Source: Helianthus annuus
Taxonomy: Eukaryota > Streptophyta > Magnoliopsida > Asterales > Asteraceae
Assembly (NCBI RefSeq): GCF_002127325.2
Contig: NC_035435.2
Span: forward strand, 120,151,127 to 120,215,126
Direction: 5' to 3'
DNA: 64,000 nt
A program made the translations under genes and the position numbers. This document shows positions 25,452-35,360 of the stretch, piece after piece. How positions within the stretch are numbered: position 1 is the stretch's first letter; the number at the start of each line of letters is the position of its first letter. Under the pieces are notes generated by a model that was not told the origin of the DNA, searched no databases, and worked only from the letters and a program-made list of their open reading frames with translations.

Positions 25452-26791
25452 AGAATTTCTGCGGTTTCAACTGTGAAAATTTGCCTAAGAGTGGTTAACG
25501 GTAACTTAAGAGCTTGACAAAATGAAGTATTAATAAAACTTTGGTTCGCACCAGAGTCAAATAATACTTTTGCAAATACGTCATGTACTAGGAACGTACC
25601 AGCTATCACATCTGGAATGAGTTCGGCCTCTTGAGTGGTCAGCTGGAATGCACGTACATTCTTCTTGGTTGCTCCTTCAGCTGGTTTAGCTTTGTTGTCT
25701 ACTGGTTTAGCTAGCTTAGGACATTCGGATTGAAAATGTCCCATTTCTCTGCAGTTATAACAAATTCTTGTTTTCTTCCTGCAGTCTTCTTCACGATGTC
25801 CTTTTGCTTTGCAAAAATTGCAAACTATATTGCATTGTCCATAATGCTTCTTTTTGCAATTTTTGTAGAAAGGAGGTGATGAGGATTGCCCTTTTCCTCT
25901 TTTCTTGATATTACCCATACGAAACCCTTGGGTAATCTTCTGAGCTATTTCCTTCTTACGATCTTCCTCTCTTGTGCGCACCAATTCATCCGTTAGGGTG
26001 TTAGCTAATTCTACCGCATCGTCAATGGTACGAGGTCTCGCAGCTTTAACGATGTTTCGGATTTCACTAATTAACCCCCAGATGTAACGGGAAATGAGTA
26101 TCGGTTCTGGCGAAGCCAGTGTTGGCACCACCCTTGCGTATTCAAAGAATGTCGAAGTATAGCCCCGACAATCTACCCCTGTCATGCGGTGACTTAGGAA
26201 TTTGTTTGCCATTTGATCTTTTTCATATTCGGGACAGAATTTTCTTTCTACAAGATTCTTAAATTCTTCCCAACTCATAGCATAGGCTATCCTTCTCCCT
26301 TTTGCCTGGAGGACCGTGTTCCACCATTCTAGTGCTCCTTCCTTGAACAGATTTGATGCATACATCACTTGATCCTCTTCGGCACATTTGCTTATTGCAA
26401 TTACTGCCTCGGTTTTCTCTAACCAACGCAGTGTTGCAGTTGCCCCTTCATTACCTGCAAATTCTGCGGGTTTGCAAGCAAGAAATTCTTTGTAAGTGCA
26501 ACCAGGCGTTGCAGCTTTTATTCTCTTAGGGAGTGGGGCCTGTTGCGGATCATGATCGTCATGATTGCCGCCTCCATTTATGCTGTTACTGCCGTTATCT
26601 TCTGGAATACGTTTACTAGGAATTAATTGTGGTTCGGCAGGTTTCTGGACAGCAGCCACAATTTCTGGAATAGCATGGGCTATTCCTTGGGCGATAAAGT
26701 GCTCAATATCTTGTCGGGTGATATATTGATCTTCTGGTTCTTGCTCAGATTGATTTACTTCATTAATTGGTTCATTGTTAGCGTTTTCCAT
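25448..26791 (-). CDS. Tekay-like gag and protease N-terminus
   Basis: This has 447 codons from ATG 26791 ([12 protein letters not shown]). A capsid domain (Retrotrans_gag type) lies around residues 95-260. Two CCHC knuckles follow ([14 protein letters not shown] and [14 protein letters not shown], about residues 325-360), and then the protease active site [11 protein letters not shown] near residue 415. Gag packages the element RNA into particles. The frame ends just after the protease motif through the frame change described for the next ORF. Gag itself appears intact. Confidence 0.9.
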   Translation of the reverse strand: MENANNEPINEVNQSEQEPEDQYITRQDIEHFIAQGIAHAIPEIVAAVQKPAEPQLIPSKRIPEDNGSNSINGGGNHDDHDPQQAPLPKRIKAATPGCTYKEFLACKPAEFAGNEGATATLRWLEKTEAVIAISKCAEEDQVMYASNLFKEGALEWWNTVLQAKGRRIAYAMSWEEFKNLVERKFCPEYEKDQMANKFLSHRMTGVDCRGYTSTFFEYARVVPTLASPEPILISRYIWGLISEIRNIVKAARPRTIDDAVELANTLTDELVRTREEDRKKEIAQKITQGFRMGNIKKRGKGQSSSPPFYKNCKKKHYGQCNIVCNFCKAKGHREEDCRKKTRICYNCREMGHFQSECPKLAKPVDNKAKPAEGATKKNVRAFQLTTQEAELIPDVIAGTFLVHDVFAKVLFDSGANQSFINTSFCQALKLPLTTLRQIFTVETAEIL

Positions 26792-27055
26792 CTGCTAATT
26801 AGTAGGAATTTATTAGTGTCTAACTTATTAATAACAATTTAGCACAGATGAATACATAAATTACTACAACATACAAACATAACCAAAATTGTCAATTTCT
26901 CGACTTTCATTTTGTTATTGTATATTGTATATGCCTCCGTACACACCATATCTTACAAGGTTTTATTGCCCATTTTACAGAATCAGTTTTACTATATTAG
27001 TTATAATACAGAAAACTTTTTCCAGCCCTTCCTATCTTTTGGTCCACTGGCAGTT

Positions 27056-27283
27056 TTAGTAACGACGCTCCCTCTCGTCGTACTTCCAAGAGATCTGCTC
27101 CCCCATTTCCCGGATCCTATTCCCGGTGCCTATCAGTTCTTCACCAAACTGACGTAACTCAGCTAAATTTTCATAGCTCATTGGCGGATTAGGGATAGGT
27201 TCTGGATCAAACTGTGGGAGAAAACTATAGGGACTATTAACTATATTTTGGAATTGCCAGTCATTAGTCCACCATTCCTCCAT
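27056..27283 (-). CDS. Leader ORF upstream of gag (75 codons), unknown
   Basis: Starts at ATG 27283 (MEEWWTNDWQFQN) and ends YDERERRY. It lies between the 5' LTR and gag of the Tekay-like element and is rich in aromatic and acidic residues. I recognise no domain. It could be an exon or a decayed part of a longer leader protein. Confidence 0.4.
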   Translation of the reverse strand: MEEWWTNDWQFQNIVNSPYSFLPQFDPEPIPNPPMSYENLAELRQFGEELIGTGNRIREMGEQISWKYDERERRY

Positions 27284-27430
27284 TTGGCCTAATGGTCTGG
27301 TGTGAATTAGTGGGTCTGGAATAGCTGGTCCTAGGTTTAGTGGGAATTGGGCTGTAGCAGGATAAGAGAAAAGATTATCGTTGATAGGCTCTAGAACATC
27401 ACAATTATCCAGTAGGCGGTCTATTTCGTC

Positions 27431-27793
27431 CTAGAACGTGATTTCCTCAGACTGTTTAGAGCTTTCGCCAATTTCTATTCCCTTTTGCTTAAGATCTATT
27501 CCTATTTCCTTTTCTGGTGGTTTCGAACTTTCTCCAGTTTCTATTTCCTTTCCCTTATTCATGCTCACAGGATTTTCTATTTTAGGAAGTCTCCTAGTGG
27601 CTGGTTTCCTACGGCGTACTTTCCTCCACCCTACGTATCTTCTTTTCTTTTTAGGTTTGGCTTTTTCCAGCGGTGGAGCTTTGAATTCCACAGGTTCTTC
27701 TATGTCAGCAATGTAACCAGTAAAGTCGTAAGAGACTTCGATAGGCACTGGATATAAGTTGAGATTCTGGAATGCTTCCGACATCTCATTCAT
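27431..27793 (-). CDS. Leader ORF upstream of gag (120 codons), basic, unknown
   Basis: Starts at ATG 27793 (MNEMSEAFQNLNLYP). It has a strongly basic centre (KAKPKKKRRYVGWRKVRRRK) like a nuclear-localisation or RNA-binding patch, then two repeats containing EIGESSK/ETGESSK. No known domain. It belongs to the 5' leader of the Tekay-like element. Confidence 0.45.
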   Translation of the reverse strand: MNEMSEAFQNLNLYPVPIEVSYDFTGYIADIEEPVEFKAPPLEKAKPKKKRRYVGWRKVRRRKPATRRLPKIENPVSMNKGKEIETGESSKPPEKEIGIDLKQKGIEIGESSKQSEEITF

Positions 27794-27977
27794 GCTGCAT
27801 AGTATATATGCAAAATACAAGAATGCAATGTTAAAACTTTGGAACAAAGTTTAACAAACAAACACTGAAGTTTTATTGCATACAAATTTATAAAAAGGAC
27901 AACAGAAATAAACACACTAGGACTTTATTTATTTACTGGATTGTGATTTCTCTTACTAGACCCAACTTATCGGATAT

Positions 27978-28283
27978 TTAGAGATTGACATTTTCTGCTA
28001 CAGTAGCTAGCATATAGAGATTTGCCCATTTCTTGTCTATTTTATCTTCCCAAGGTGTACTATTACCCAACTCTTGGACTTTTGGGTTAAACCTAACTCT
28101 CTTGGTTCGGGGTTTCTTTTTCTCCTGACTCTTTTTAAGTATCGAATCCCTTTTCTCTGGGGAAAGAGGATTCTCATAGTTTGCCTTGCGGACAAAGATT
28201 CCTTCTTCTAGGTTTACTGGGTTTCTAGAAGAAGATACAATATCTAATTTGTGGTAGATAGCAGACAGCTTTTGTTTACCCAT
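27978..28283 (-). CDS. Leader ORF next to the 5' LTR (101 codons), basic, unknown
   Basis: Starts at ATG 28283 (MGKQKLSAIYHKL), about 150 bases after the primer site. It is lysine/arginine-rich in the middle (KKSQEKKKPRTKRVRFNPK). No domain recognised. Being the first ORF of the transcript, it could affect translation of gag, but this is inference. Confidence 0.42.
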   Translation of the reverse strand: MGKQKLSAIYHKLDIVSSSRNPVNLEEGIFVRKANYENPLSPEKRDSILKKSQEKKKPRTKRVRFNPKVQELGNSTPWEDKIDKKWANLYMLATVAENVNL

Positions 28284-28435
28284 ACTGTAACTAACAAATA
28301 ATCAGTTAATACAACAAATAATCACAGAATGATAACTAGTAGGATTAAGTATTTTGTCAAATACTTAATTCCGTAATAGGCTTAAATCAGTGGCTCGATC
28401 AGTGGCTCAATTTAATTATTAATTATTAATTATTA

Positions 28436-28447
28436 GCTCTGAGACCA
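28436..28447 (-). other. Primer binding site, tRNA-iMet type (Tekay-like element)
   Basis: The minus strand reads TGGTCTCAGAGC, five bases after the 5' LTR. It differs at one base from the usual TGGTATCAGAGC complementary to initiator methionine tRNA. Confidence 0.82.
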
Positions 28448-28452
28448 CCTTC

Positions 28453-29928
28453 TGTCACGACCCCCGACCCACCCTGGACGGAATCGGGAGCCGCGAGCAG
28501 TCCAGTGGTACCCGTGGTATCTGATTTATGCGGCAGCGGAAGTCTTTTATTACAGGATCTTTTCACCGTAAAATGCTCGTTTAATATATTATACAAAGTT
28601 TTAGGGATAAATTCCCATAATTTACAATCAGTTGATTTCACACAGAAATCATTATTTTCCAAAACATGTTTTATTTATTTATTCACAATGAGCCACTTCT
28701 CTGAGCTTGTAGTGCTTTACTGCACTTTTCCTGGATCACACAGATCACCTGAAACATGTTTGAAAAAGGTTTTGTCAGCGGGGAAATACTGAGTGAATCA
28801 TTCTGTTTTCTAAAACGACCCGTTAGTTATAAATTACAGTATTAAGGGGAATTACAATGTTTCTGATATCAAACCAACTACCCACAGTATTTGTCACTCG
28901 ACCAACCATTGGCTAGCCCATTTGTCCAATGGTGTCTGTGACTGTGGTCAGATCACCCCTTGGCCACCCATTTGTCCAAGTGTGACGGGAAATAAGTAAT
29001 GTATACAAAACCCCACATACCGGCTGTAATATGGTGATTACATAGACTTAATCCCTGTAATTATAACCTTTGAAAATAACTTGGAGTTTTGTAAACTTAC
29101 TCACAAACTGTGAGAAAACAGTTTAAAAAGAAGAATGACTCACATTGCAGATTAACGAGCAATAGATAAGCCTACTGATTAGCCTCGATTAACCTAAATT
29201 AACACAATGCACACACAGGCAGGTTAGTAACTAATACAGCAGTTACGTCAATTCACGAAATTAAACCCTCACAACGATTAATCAGTGCGATACTCGATAA
29301 TTCAATCGGATTCACAACGAATAACAGAGCATAGTCCGAATTCGAACAGCACTCTAATATTCAAGTCGAAATCACGACGAATAATCAAAGTACAAGCTCA
29401 ATTGAGCAGCACCCGGATTATTGTTGGATAGTTATAATCGATCGGACGTTGAATCGTAATAGCGATCGAGTTATTACCCTGATTGTGGCAGCACCTCGTG
29501 ATTAGTGTGTGTGTGTTGGACTGTTTCTGTAATAACTCAGTCTACGTAACTCGAATTTCCGTCGTTCCAAAGACAGATTTCAAGTTCCAAGGCCTAGTAT
29601 TTATACGTGAAATTGGACTCCCCCGCGTGTCGCGGAAGAAGTCGTGATCCCTGTCGCGACTCGCCTGGGGTGCCTATCTAGCCTAGAGTAGCCTTGTCGT
29701 GGTATAGCTTTGCTGAGTCGACGTTCAACGAAAATTATATTTAGACAACGAATTTTCGAAGATAACTATCATTTAGGGTTTAACCCCCTTGAGTTTTAGG
29801 GGCCCTAATCCTGATTCTGATTATTCTGAAAATATTAGGGTTAGTGCAAAATTACTTGGGTGTCTCAATTAGGGTTTCTTATTGACTAATTAGTGTCCTA
29901 ATTATTGATTTTAGTGGCAGTTGTTACA
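28453..29928 (-). repeat. 5' LTR of the Tekay-like element
   Basis: 1476 bp, nearly identical to 6311-7786, followed by TSD AAAAG at 29929-29933. The interrupted minisatellite resumes immediately after. Confidence 0.93.
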
Positions 29929-30169
29929 AAAAGCGTAATTTTATTTTGAACTGCGGGCAAAAACGTAATTTACAATGGACATAAAATAATAAACGTGTTG
30001 GTCCAATGAGGGAGTGCCGGGCAGCTGCCTAGCACTATTCCCCCATTTAGTGAATGTATATATGGGAAATATGACTTGGTTGTCTTATGTGACTCATTTA
30101 TCTATATATTAAAATTTTAAATGAATGAATAGTAACAACTAAGGGATGAGTAAATAATATCGGGTATTA

Positions 30170-30850
30170 GTACTAGTATCAAATTTACTAAACTGGGTGT
30201 ATTTTCGGTACCGGTTTGGCATCGGTATTCATCGGTTTTTAGCCTCAAATACTAGTGTCGTACCTGTACCGACCGGTACCGAGCCATAGCGTACCAGGTA
30301 TATTCGGTACCGGTACCCACTTTTGGGGATTTCGGTAACGGTATTTTCGGCACCGGTTGGTACCGAGCTCATCAAATCATGTAGGAACGTAGCAATGCAA
30401 GTATTGCACCGTTTAGATTACTTTTCATACACAGGGTAAGTAAACTGTATTTCGTTTGAATGAGGTTTATATACACAACAACTTATTTTGTTTTTTTTTT
30501 TTGTCTTTTTCTGTAATGAATGAATTGTAGCATATAAAATTAACTTGGACATTTAGATTATTGACGAGCAAATCGTATCAAATCCTGTAATCAAACCAGT
30601 ATCGTATCGGTACCAAATTTACTATACCAAATCATTTTCGGTACCAATTTGGTACCCACCTTTTGGCGTTTTCAGAATCGTTACTTTCGGTTTGACACCA
30701 GTCTAGCACGATACCTGTATTTATTGATTTTTACCTTCAAATACCATACCGCATTGCACCGAGCATTTTCGGTGCCGGTACCTAATTTCGATGATTTTCC
30801 GGATCGGAACTTTCGTTGCCGTTACCGGTATCGAGCTCATCCATATTTTA
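30170..30850. repeat. Degenerate GGTACCG-rich repeat blocks
   Basis: Two blocks (about 30170-30375 and 30590-30845) are built of variants of TTCGGTACCGGT and GGTACCGAGCTCATC, with many KpnI-like GGTACC palindromes. AT-rich DNA lies between. No coding content was seen. It sits inside the TIR-bounded element, or is a separate repeat inserted in it. Confidence 0.65.
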
Positions 30851-31527
30851 ACGTGATAGCACCGTAATAACTGAACTGAAAACAACCAAATTTCCAACGT
30901 GTAGGACGTGTGGGTCATATTATTATATATTAGGTTATTTAAAATCGCTTTTTTTAGGACGGAGTGACTATCCTTACCACGTCATTTTTATTTATGTTTT
31001 GATATTCGGTATCTGCTTGCCGTTGCTGACACGCGTTTTGTAGTCATTGGGTTCCCTCCGCAACGCGCGGACGGAAAATCAACTAGTTAATACAAAATAA
31101 GACGCATACGAGGCATGACTTAGTAAACTTATCATCAAACATAACTCATTAACATCTAAGATGGCTTAGTATAACTTTAACATGATTTAGTGTAACCTAA
31201 CAAACCCCAAGTTTTCACAGTTTCTTCTTTCATGTTAGAATGGTCTGTATCATAATTATGAAACGTTGCAGGTATTCATAAATGGCGGTGCGAATTCATC
31301 ACCTATACATACACATCCATATTTCCTGTGTATCATCATGATTCATGATCTACAAACATACGTGGCCTATATGCCGGATGTTCATAGTGGGTGCATGCGT
31401 GACATGTGTGGCAACATAGAAGACTCCGTCGAAAGTCAAAACCCTAATTCCTATTCATCACTGTATCTGAACCTTCCATTAATGGCTCCTTCAATGCTCT
31501 TTTGGCTTTTCTTTCACGCCAAATGGA

Positions 31528-31534
31528 TATATAA
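31528..31534 (+). promoter_or_regulatory. TATA box candidate for the glycine-rich protein gene
   Basis: TATATAA lies 48 bases before the ATG at 31583, which would give a short 5' UTR of about 20-25 bases. Position and sequence only; no transcript data. Confidence 0.45.
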
Positions 31535-31582
31535 CCATGGCTCCAATCAACAAGAATTAAGAAAGATCTAGTCTTGATAAAA

Positions 31583-32601
31583 ATGGCGTTATTCAGAGGT
31601 CTTTTTGTCTTCTTGACTATTCTGTTTGCAGGTGTTCTTGTTTCTTGTGAAGTTCAGAATAAAGAAACCCTAGATCCGGTTAAAAGTATGCTTTTGATTT
31701 TCTTTTCTATTGCACGTAATTTTTTTATTGAACTAAAAAAACGCATGCATTGCTATAAACACGGTACTGACAATCTAATCACATACTGTTTTCAAACAAC
31801 CATTTGAGGTTGCGCGGAATGACCATTTGAAACTTAGGAGCTTGCGTCATAGCCCCTACTTTTAAACGGGTGTGAGGAATTGTCAAACGGTCGTTTATAG
31901 GTTAGACCTTCCGTCATAGCGCTTATTTTAAACGACTGTTTGAGAATTCGTTAAATGGCTGTTTGAAAGTTAACGCTTGCGTGATAGCCTCTACCTTTAC
32001 TTTAAACGGCCGTACTAGTTCTTTTGTCGAACAACCGTTTGAGTTTGAGTTTGGGGATGGCTTATATAGGATTAATAGCCCTCTTGAAATGTACGTTCTT
32101 AACTTGTTGATGTTTGTTTTGTAAATGTTTGCAGAGAATGGTGTTGGTTCAGAACCAAAGCAACTAGGAGTTGCTGGTTTTGGTTCAGGGTGGGGAGTGG
32201 GTACGGGAGGTGGACTAGGGAATGTGGGAAGGGGTGCAGGTGGTGGATTTGGTGGTGGGCCAGGAGGTGGTGGTGGTGAAGGTGGTGGATTTGGTGGGAT
32301 AGGTCCAGGTGCAGGTGCAGGTGCACAAGGTGGTGGTGGTGGTGTTAGTGGTGGTGGATGGGGTGGTGGTAGTAGTCCGGGATGGCTTGGTGGGAGTGGT
32401 GGATTGGGTGGCCTCATCCCCGGATGGGGTGGCTCGGGTGGCGGTGGTCCTGGTGGCGGTCCGGGAATTGGCGGCGGTCCGGGAATTGGCGGCGGGCCGG
32501 GAATTGGCGGTGGCCGTATTCCTGGATTTGGCGGGGGCGGCGGTGGCATCCCTGGATTTGGTGGTCCGGGGAAGAAGGAAAAAGAGGAGGGACATGAGTG
32601 A
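31583..32601 (+). CDS. Glycine-rich secreted (cell-wall type) protein, two exons
   Basis: This is the only credible host gene. Exon 1 (31583-31685) encodes a signal peptide, MALFRGLFVFLTILFAGVLV followed by SCEVQN. Exon 2 (32135-32601) joins in phase across a GTATGC donor and a TTTGCAG acceptor, completing a lysine codon. Exon 2 is about 155 residues, mostly glycine in GGG, GGFGG, GGGPGIGG and GPGAGAGA blocks. Three consecutive GPGIGGG units and a lysine/glutamate-rich end (KKEKEEGHE) precede TGA 32599-32601. The total is about 190 residues. Class I plant glycine-rich proteins are secreted structural or regulatory wall components; that role is inferred from composition. An AATAAA signal follows at 32648. 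Exon 2 lacks any frame break. Confidence 0.82.
31795..32013 (+). repeat. Three imperfect ~70-bp tandem repeats in the glycine-rich gene intron
   Basis: Copies at about 31795-31870, 31871-31936 and 31937-32013 share the order GTTTGAAA-like word, TTAG, GCTTGCGTCATAGC-like word, TTTAAACGG. They make up almost half of the 449-bp intron (31686-32134). Confidence 0.7.
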
Positions 32602-32647
32602 AGATTTAGGGTTAGGGTGAGGGTGGTGTGTGCATGCATGCATGTGA

Positions 32648-32653
32648 AATAAA
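32648..32653 (+). terminator. Polyadenylation signal candidate
   Basis: AATAAA lies 47 bases after the stop codon of the glycine-rich protein gene, a suitable position for a plant near-upstream element. Confidence 0.5.
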
Positions 32654-33149
32654 AAGTAGTGAGCTATATATTGCTATTGGTAGTTTTAACTTTTAATTAA
32701 TTAATGTAGTATGTAATGTTATGATATGATATTGTGATGAATCTACGTTTGTAAGAGGAACTTACTATGGCTTATTATTAATTAAATATCTGAATTCACT
32801 ATAATCGCATTACGTTGTCATCTACATTAGATTAATATTTACTTGTGTGTATTTATTGAGGAAAATCATCAAAAATAAGGCAAGGTGATTAAGCAAATCA
32901 TTAGAATAGTCCTTGATTGCTAGCTATTTATAAAGGAAAAGCATAAAAAATAGGTGGCAAGTTAATTAGGCAAATCATTCATAGTCATTGATTGTTGGCT
33001 AAAGCTTCATTGGCATTATTTTGACAGCCTAGCTTTAAAATTTGTTGACTTAGCCGACGTTTAGAATCAATAAATGTTCTGGTGATTTGCTTGATCGGTT
33101 GTCTATTTTGATGATTTTCGTTTATTTATTGTATAAAACAGAATCAATG
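32654..33149. other. AT-rich flank with degenerate direct and inverted repeats
   Basis: No gene. Words such as GCAAATCATT and CATTGATTGTTGGCT repeat within 32870-33000. They reappear inverted (AATCAATGACTATTTATGG, GGCGATTTGCTTGACC) near 33463-33500, beyond the SINE, suggesting the SINE landed inside an older inverted-repeat element. Confidence 0.5.
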
Positions 33150-33461
33150 GCCAATGATCCTTTGGTTCAGTGGTGGAAAGGCTGGTTGTTCTCGCAAGAG
33201 GCGCCGGTTCGATCCCCACTAACCGCAAGAGGTGAGGCCAGGGGGCTTTACATAGCCATGTAAGGTACTCCATGCGTGTTTTCCTCCTGGAATGGGCCAA
33301 GCGAGACTAAATGCCAATGATATTCACCCTCGGGGTGGGTTGAGGGCTCAGGGTTGCCTAGCCCTTCAAGGAAGGTTCCAGGTTCGAACTCGGGTCTGCT
33401 GTGACCATCCGTCTTTGGTGCGAAAGCCCAAACCGGTTGGACTACTAGCCGTTAAAAAAAA
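33150..33461 (+). mobile_element. tRNA-derived SINE with internal Pol III promoter
   Basis: Box A-like TGGTTCAGTGG is at 33163-33173 and box B GGTTCGATCCC at 33206-33216, spaced as in tRNA genes. The 3' end is an A-rich tail. A 10-bp duplication AGAATCAATG flanks it at 33140-33149 and 33462-33471. A second box B-like word, GGTTCGAACTC at 33381-33391, raises the possibility of a dimeric structure. It needs a LINE for mobilisation. No protein is encoded; the family is not identified. Confidence 0.82.
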
Positions 33462-33580
33462 AGAATCAATGACTATTTATGGCGATTTGCTTGACCAGCT
33501 ATCAATTTTGGTAATTTTCCTTTATTTATCATATAAAACGACGATTAGATAAACAAGTAAAAAACTAAAGACAACTCTTA

Positions 33581-34529
33581 GGTGCTGTTTGTTTTTTCTG
33601 TAAGAAAAGGTCTGCAGTCTGCGGACCACATCTGCAGACATCTGCAAGAGAAGAGGTGGACCAAATGTCTTCAGTCTGCAAAAAGAAGAGTGTTTGTTTT
33701 ACATATAACCCTTCTCTTATTTCTCTTCTCACACACAAACACACACAGGTCACACAACACCTCATCTCTCTCTCTCTCTCTCTGCCTTTCATCTACCACC
33801 ACCACAACCACCACCACCATCTCATCTACCATCACCACCACCACAGCCACCACCTCATCTACCACCACCACCGAACAACCATCCTCGTCGCACCACAGCC
33901 TCAACAACAACCCCTTTCCCCTGTCTTGTTTCCCACCCGAACACCCATCCTCGTCACACCAGAGCGGCGGCAAAGCCATTTTTCCGGCAACCGTTTGCCG
34001 GTGACGGTGATGCTGAAGATGTTGATGATGCCGACGATGCTGAAGATGGAGTGTCAACGGTGATGGCGATGGTGGTGGTTCTTGATTCGAGCTCGCAGCA
34101 GCGGCGCTGCAGTGGTGGTGCGAGTGGTGTCGGAATCTTCAGGTTAGGGTTTAAGTGTTTATTATGTTGGTTTGGAGATTTTTCGTTTGTTAAGAGATTT
34201 GGGGATTTTTTTTTGGTTCAGATGAGGGTGTGGTGTCGGAGTGGAGGTGGTGGCAGAGTGGAGGTGGCGGCAGTTGAGGGTGGGAGGTGGTGGCGGAGTG
34301 GAGGTGGTGGCAGAGGATGTGTGTTTTCTGCTGGAGTGGAGGGAGAACAGTGAGAAGAGGTTGTGAAGACATGGGTTCATGTCTGTTTGAAGCAGAGGTC
34401 TCGCAGACCTTTTTTAATGAAAGGTCTGCGAGAAAACAAACAAGCTGCAGACCCTTATGTCTGCGCGTGGTCTGCGCGGTGCAGACATAAGAGGTTCTGA
34501 AGTGCTTCTAGCAAAAAACAAACACCACC
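33581..34529. mobile_element. Non-autonomous PIF/Harbinger-like element
   Basis: The left terminus GGTGCTGTTTGTTTTTTCTG pairs with the inverted right terminus (minus-strand GGTGGTGTTTGTTTTTTGCT). The target duplication is TTA at 33578-33580 and 34530-34532, as expected for PIF/Harbinger. Subterminal GTCTGCAG-type words occur in both orientations at each end. The interior is CT-rich, then ACC- and GGT-rich low-complexity DNA; its open frames on both strands are repeat artefacts. No transposase is present. Confidence 0.78.
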
Positions 34530-34532
34530 TTA

Positions 34533-34921
34533 TAGTTGTTAGGACCATTGCGGCGGGACCGAAGAAAAATAGACGTAAAACGTTAAATCACACACCGCGT
34601 TGTAACGTGTTAACTCGTATAACTTAGACCCAAACATAAAATATATCGCTAAAACGAATAACTAAGTTGAAACGTTAAAAAACATTATTCAAACGGGTTT
34701 GAATTAATAATTATTGTTGTTGTTGTTAAATAAATTTATAAAGTATGAGGGTAAATAAAATTAAAAGTAAATCATAAGGGTTATTTTTTACTTTGACTTA
34801 TACTCTAAGTGACTAGAACTAAATTATATAGCATGTAATAAAAGGTTGTAAATTTGAGCTTGTAACCATGATTGTAAAAGTTGCTAGACACTCTCTACTC
34901 GATTGACCGTGGAGTTGAGAG
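34533..34921. other. AT-rich intergenic DNA left of the copia element
   Basis: No coding content recognised. The last 90 bases (for example GTAAAAGTTGCTAGACACTC) continue across the copia insertion into the GC-richer block at 45737 onwards, and together look like an older non-autonomous repeat into which the copia element inserted. Confidence 0.45.
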
Positions 34922-34926
34922 TCCCC

Positions 34927-35358
34927 TGTTGGTGCATACGTCTGTCGACTTCGTCTTGTATCGAGTCTCGCATGGTTCAGGGCACGAAGTTCGAGAAAAC
35001 AAGTCAAGAATCTAATTCCGCATGAGATAGCTAATTCCGCTTGTAATGGCCATCAGGTAATTCCGTATGAAAGCATAATTCCGTGTGAGATGTAATTCCG
35101 CTTGAACATGTTTGGTGCGGAATTAGGTAGCCTATAAATAGCTGACTTGTAATTTCGTTTGGAGTTAGTCTTGTATGTGTATTTTCGGAGCCGAAGTGCT
35201 GCCGAAGTGTCATCTTGCTGTAAAACTTTGTCAATTCAATCAGAAAGACATTTAAAGTGATATTCTAGCTGAATCAAACTCAATATGTCTGTTTCCGTCT
35301 TTCATATTGAGTAGAACGCCTCTGAACGACTCGTTTCGGGTCCGTACACGATCCTACA
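34927..35358 (+). repeat. 5' LTR of the copia TR-GAG element
   Basis: 432 bp, begins TGTTGGTGCATAC and ends ATCCTACA. It lacks about 40 bp present in the 3' LTR (around the AATTCCGTACGGAATT palindrome) and has an extra short CCGAAGTG repeat. It carries several AATTCCG words. Other substitutions show that the LTR pair is older than those of the gypsy elements in this window. Confidence 0.92.
35133..35140 (+). promoter_or_regulatory. TATA box of the copia LTR
   Basis: TATAAATA sits within GCCTATAAATAGCTG in the LTR, a typical Pol II core promoter placed between the U3 motif array and a likely R region. The same sequence recurs in the three other LTR copies. Confidence 0.65.
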
Positions 35359-35360
35359 AG

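Larger units (their letters stand above)
6311..29928 (-). mobile_element. Tekay-like Ty3/gypsy LTR retrotransposon, split by a nested Athila element
   Basis: Two 1476-bp LTRs (6311-7786 and 28453-29928) begin TGTCACGACC and end TTGTTACA. The element is flanked by the 5-bp duplication AAAAG at 6306-6310 and 29929-29933. Genes read on the minus strand: three leader ORFs, gag-protease, reverse transcriptase, RNase H, integrase and a C-terminal chromodomain-like tail. A methionine-tRNA primer site adjoins the right LTR and a polypurine tract the left one. Without the 14.5-kb nested Athila, the element is about 9.1 kb. About eight differences were seen by eye between the LTRs, indicating recent insertion. 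The coding region is broken by frameshifts and a nonsense codon in addition to the nested insertion. Confidence 0.92.
5484..31089. mobile_element. Candidate TIR-bounded non-autonomous element that hosts the nested retrotransposons
   Basis: The left edge reads TAACTAGTTGATGCCCCGTC and then GCGTTGCGGGG. The right edge at about 31050-31089 is its inverted counterpart, CGCAACGCGCGGACGG followed by AAAATCAACTAGTTA. The two ends match over roughly 35 bp in inverted orientation. Removing the inserted gypsy elements (6311-29928 plus one TSD copy) leaves about 2 kb with a minisatellite body. No coding sequence was found, so it would depend on a transposase from elsewhere. The ends could instead belong to two related copies; superfamily not assigned. 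Confidence 0.5.

Noticed and set aside
25440..25460. Programmed frameshift between gag-protease and RT in the Tekay-like element
   Set aside because: No slippery heptamer or obvious stem follows, and the break falls inside the protease region, so a random indel is more likely.
31266..31571. 101-codon ORF upstream of the glycine-rich gene
   Set aside because: It overlaps the likely core promoter, has no recognisable domain and no splice continuity. Treated as chance.
32099..32643. Long Pro/His/Thr-rich ORFs antisense to the glycine-rich gene
   Set aside because: They mirror the GGN-repeat coding strand; low-complexity sequence leaves several frames open. The sense frame has a signal peptide exon and clean splice sites.
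33163..33216. Functional tRNA gene
   Set aside because: Box A and box B are present but the acceptor stem and anticodon arm do not form, and the 3' extension with flanking duplications shows a SINE.
33582..34380. Ser/Thr-rich, His-rich and Gly-rich ORFs on both strands
   Set aside because: They are translations of CT, ACC and GGT simple repeats inside a PIF/Harbinger-like element, with no domain.
33573..34538. hAT transposon with 8-bp duplications
   Set aside because: No matching 8-bp pair was found; a TTA duplication and GGTGCTGTTTG ends fit PIF/Harbinger better.
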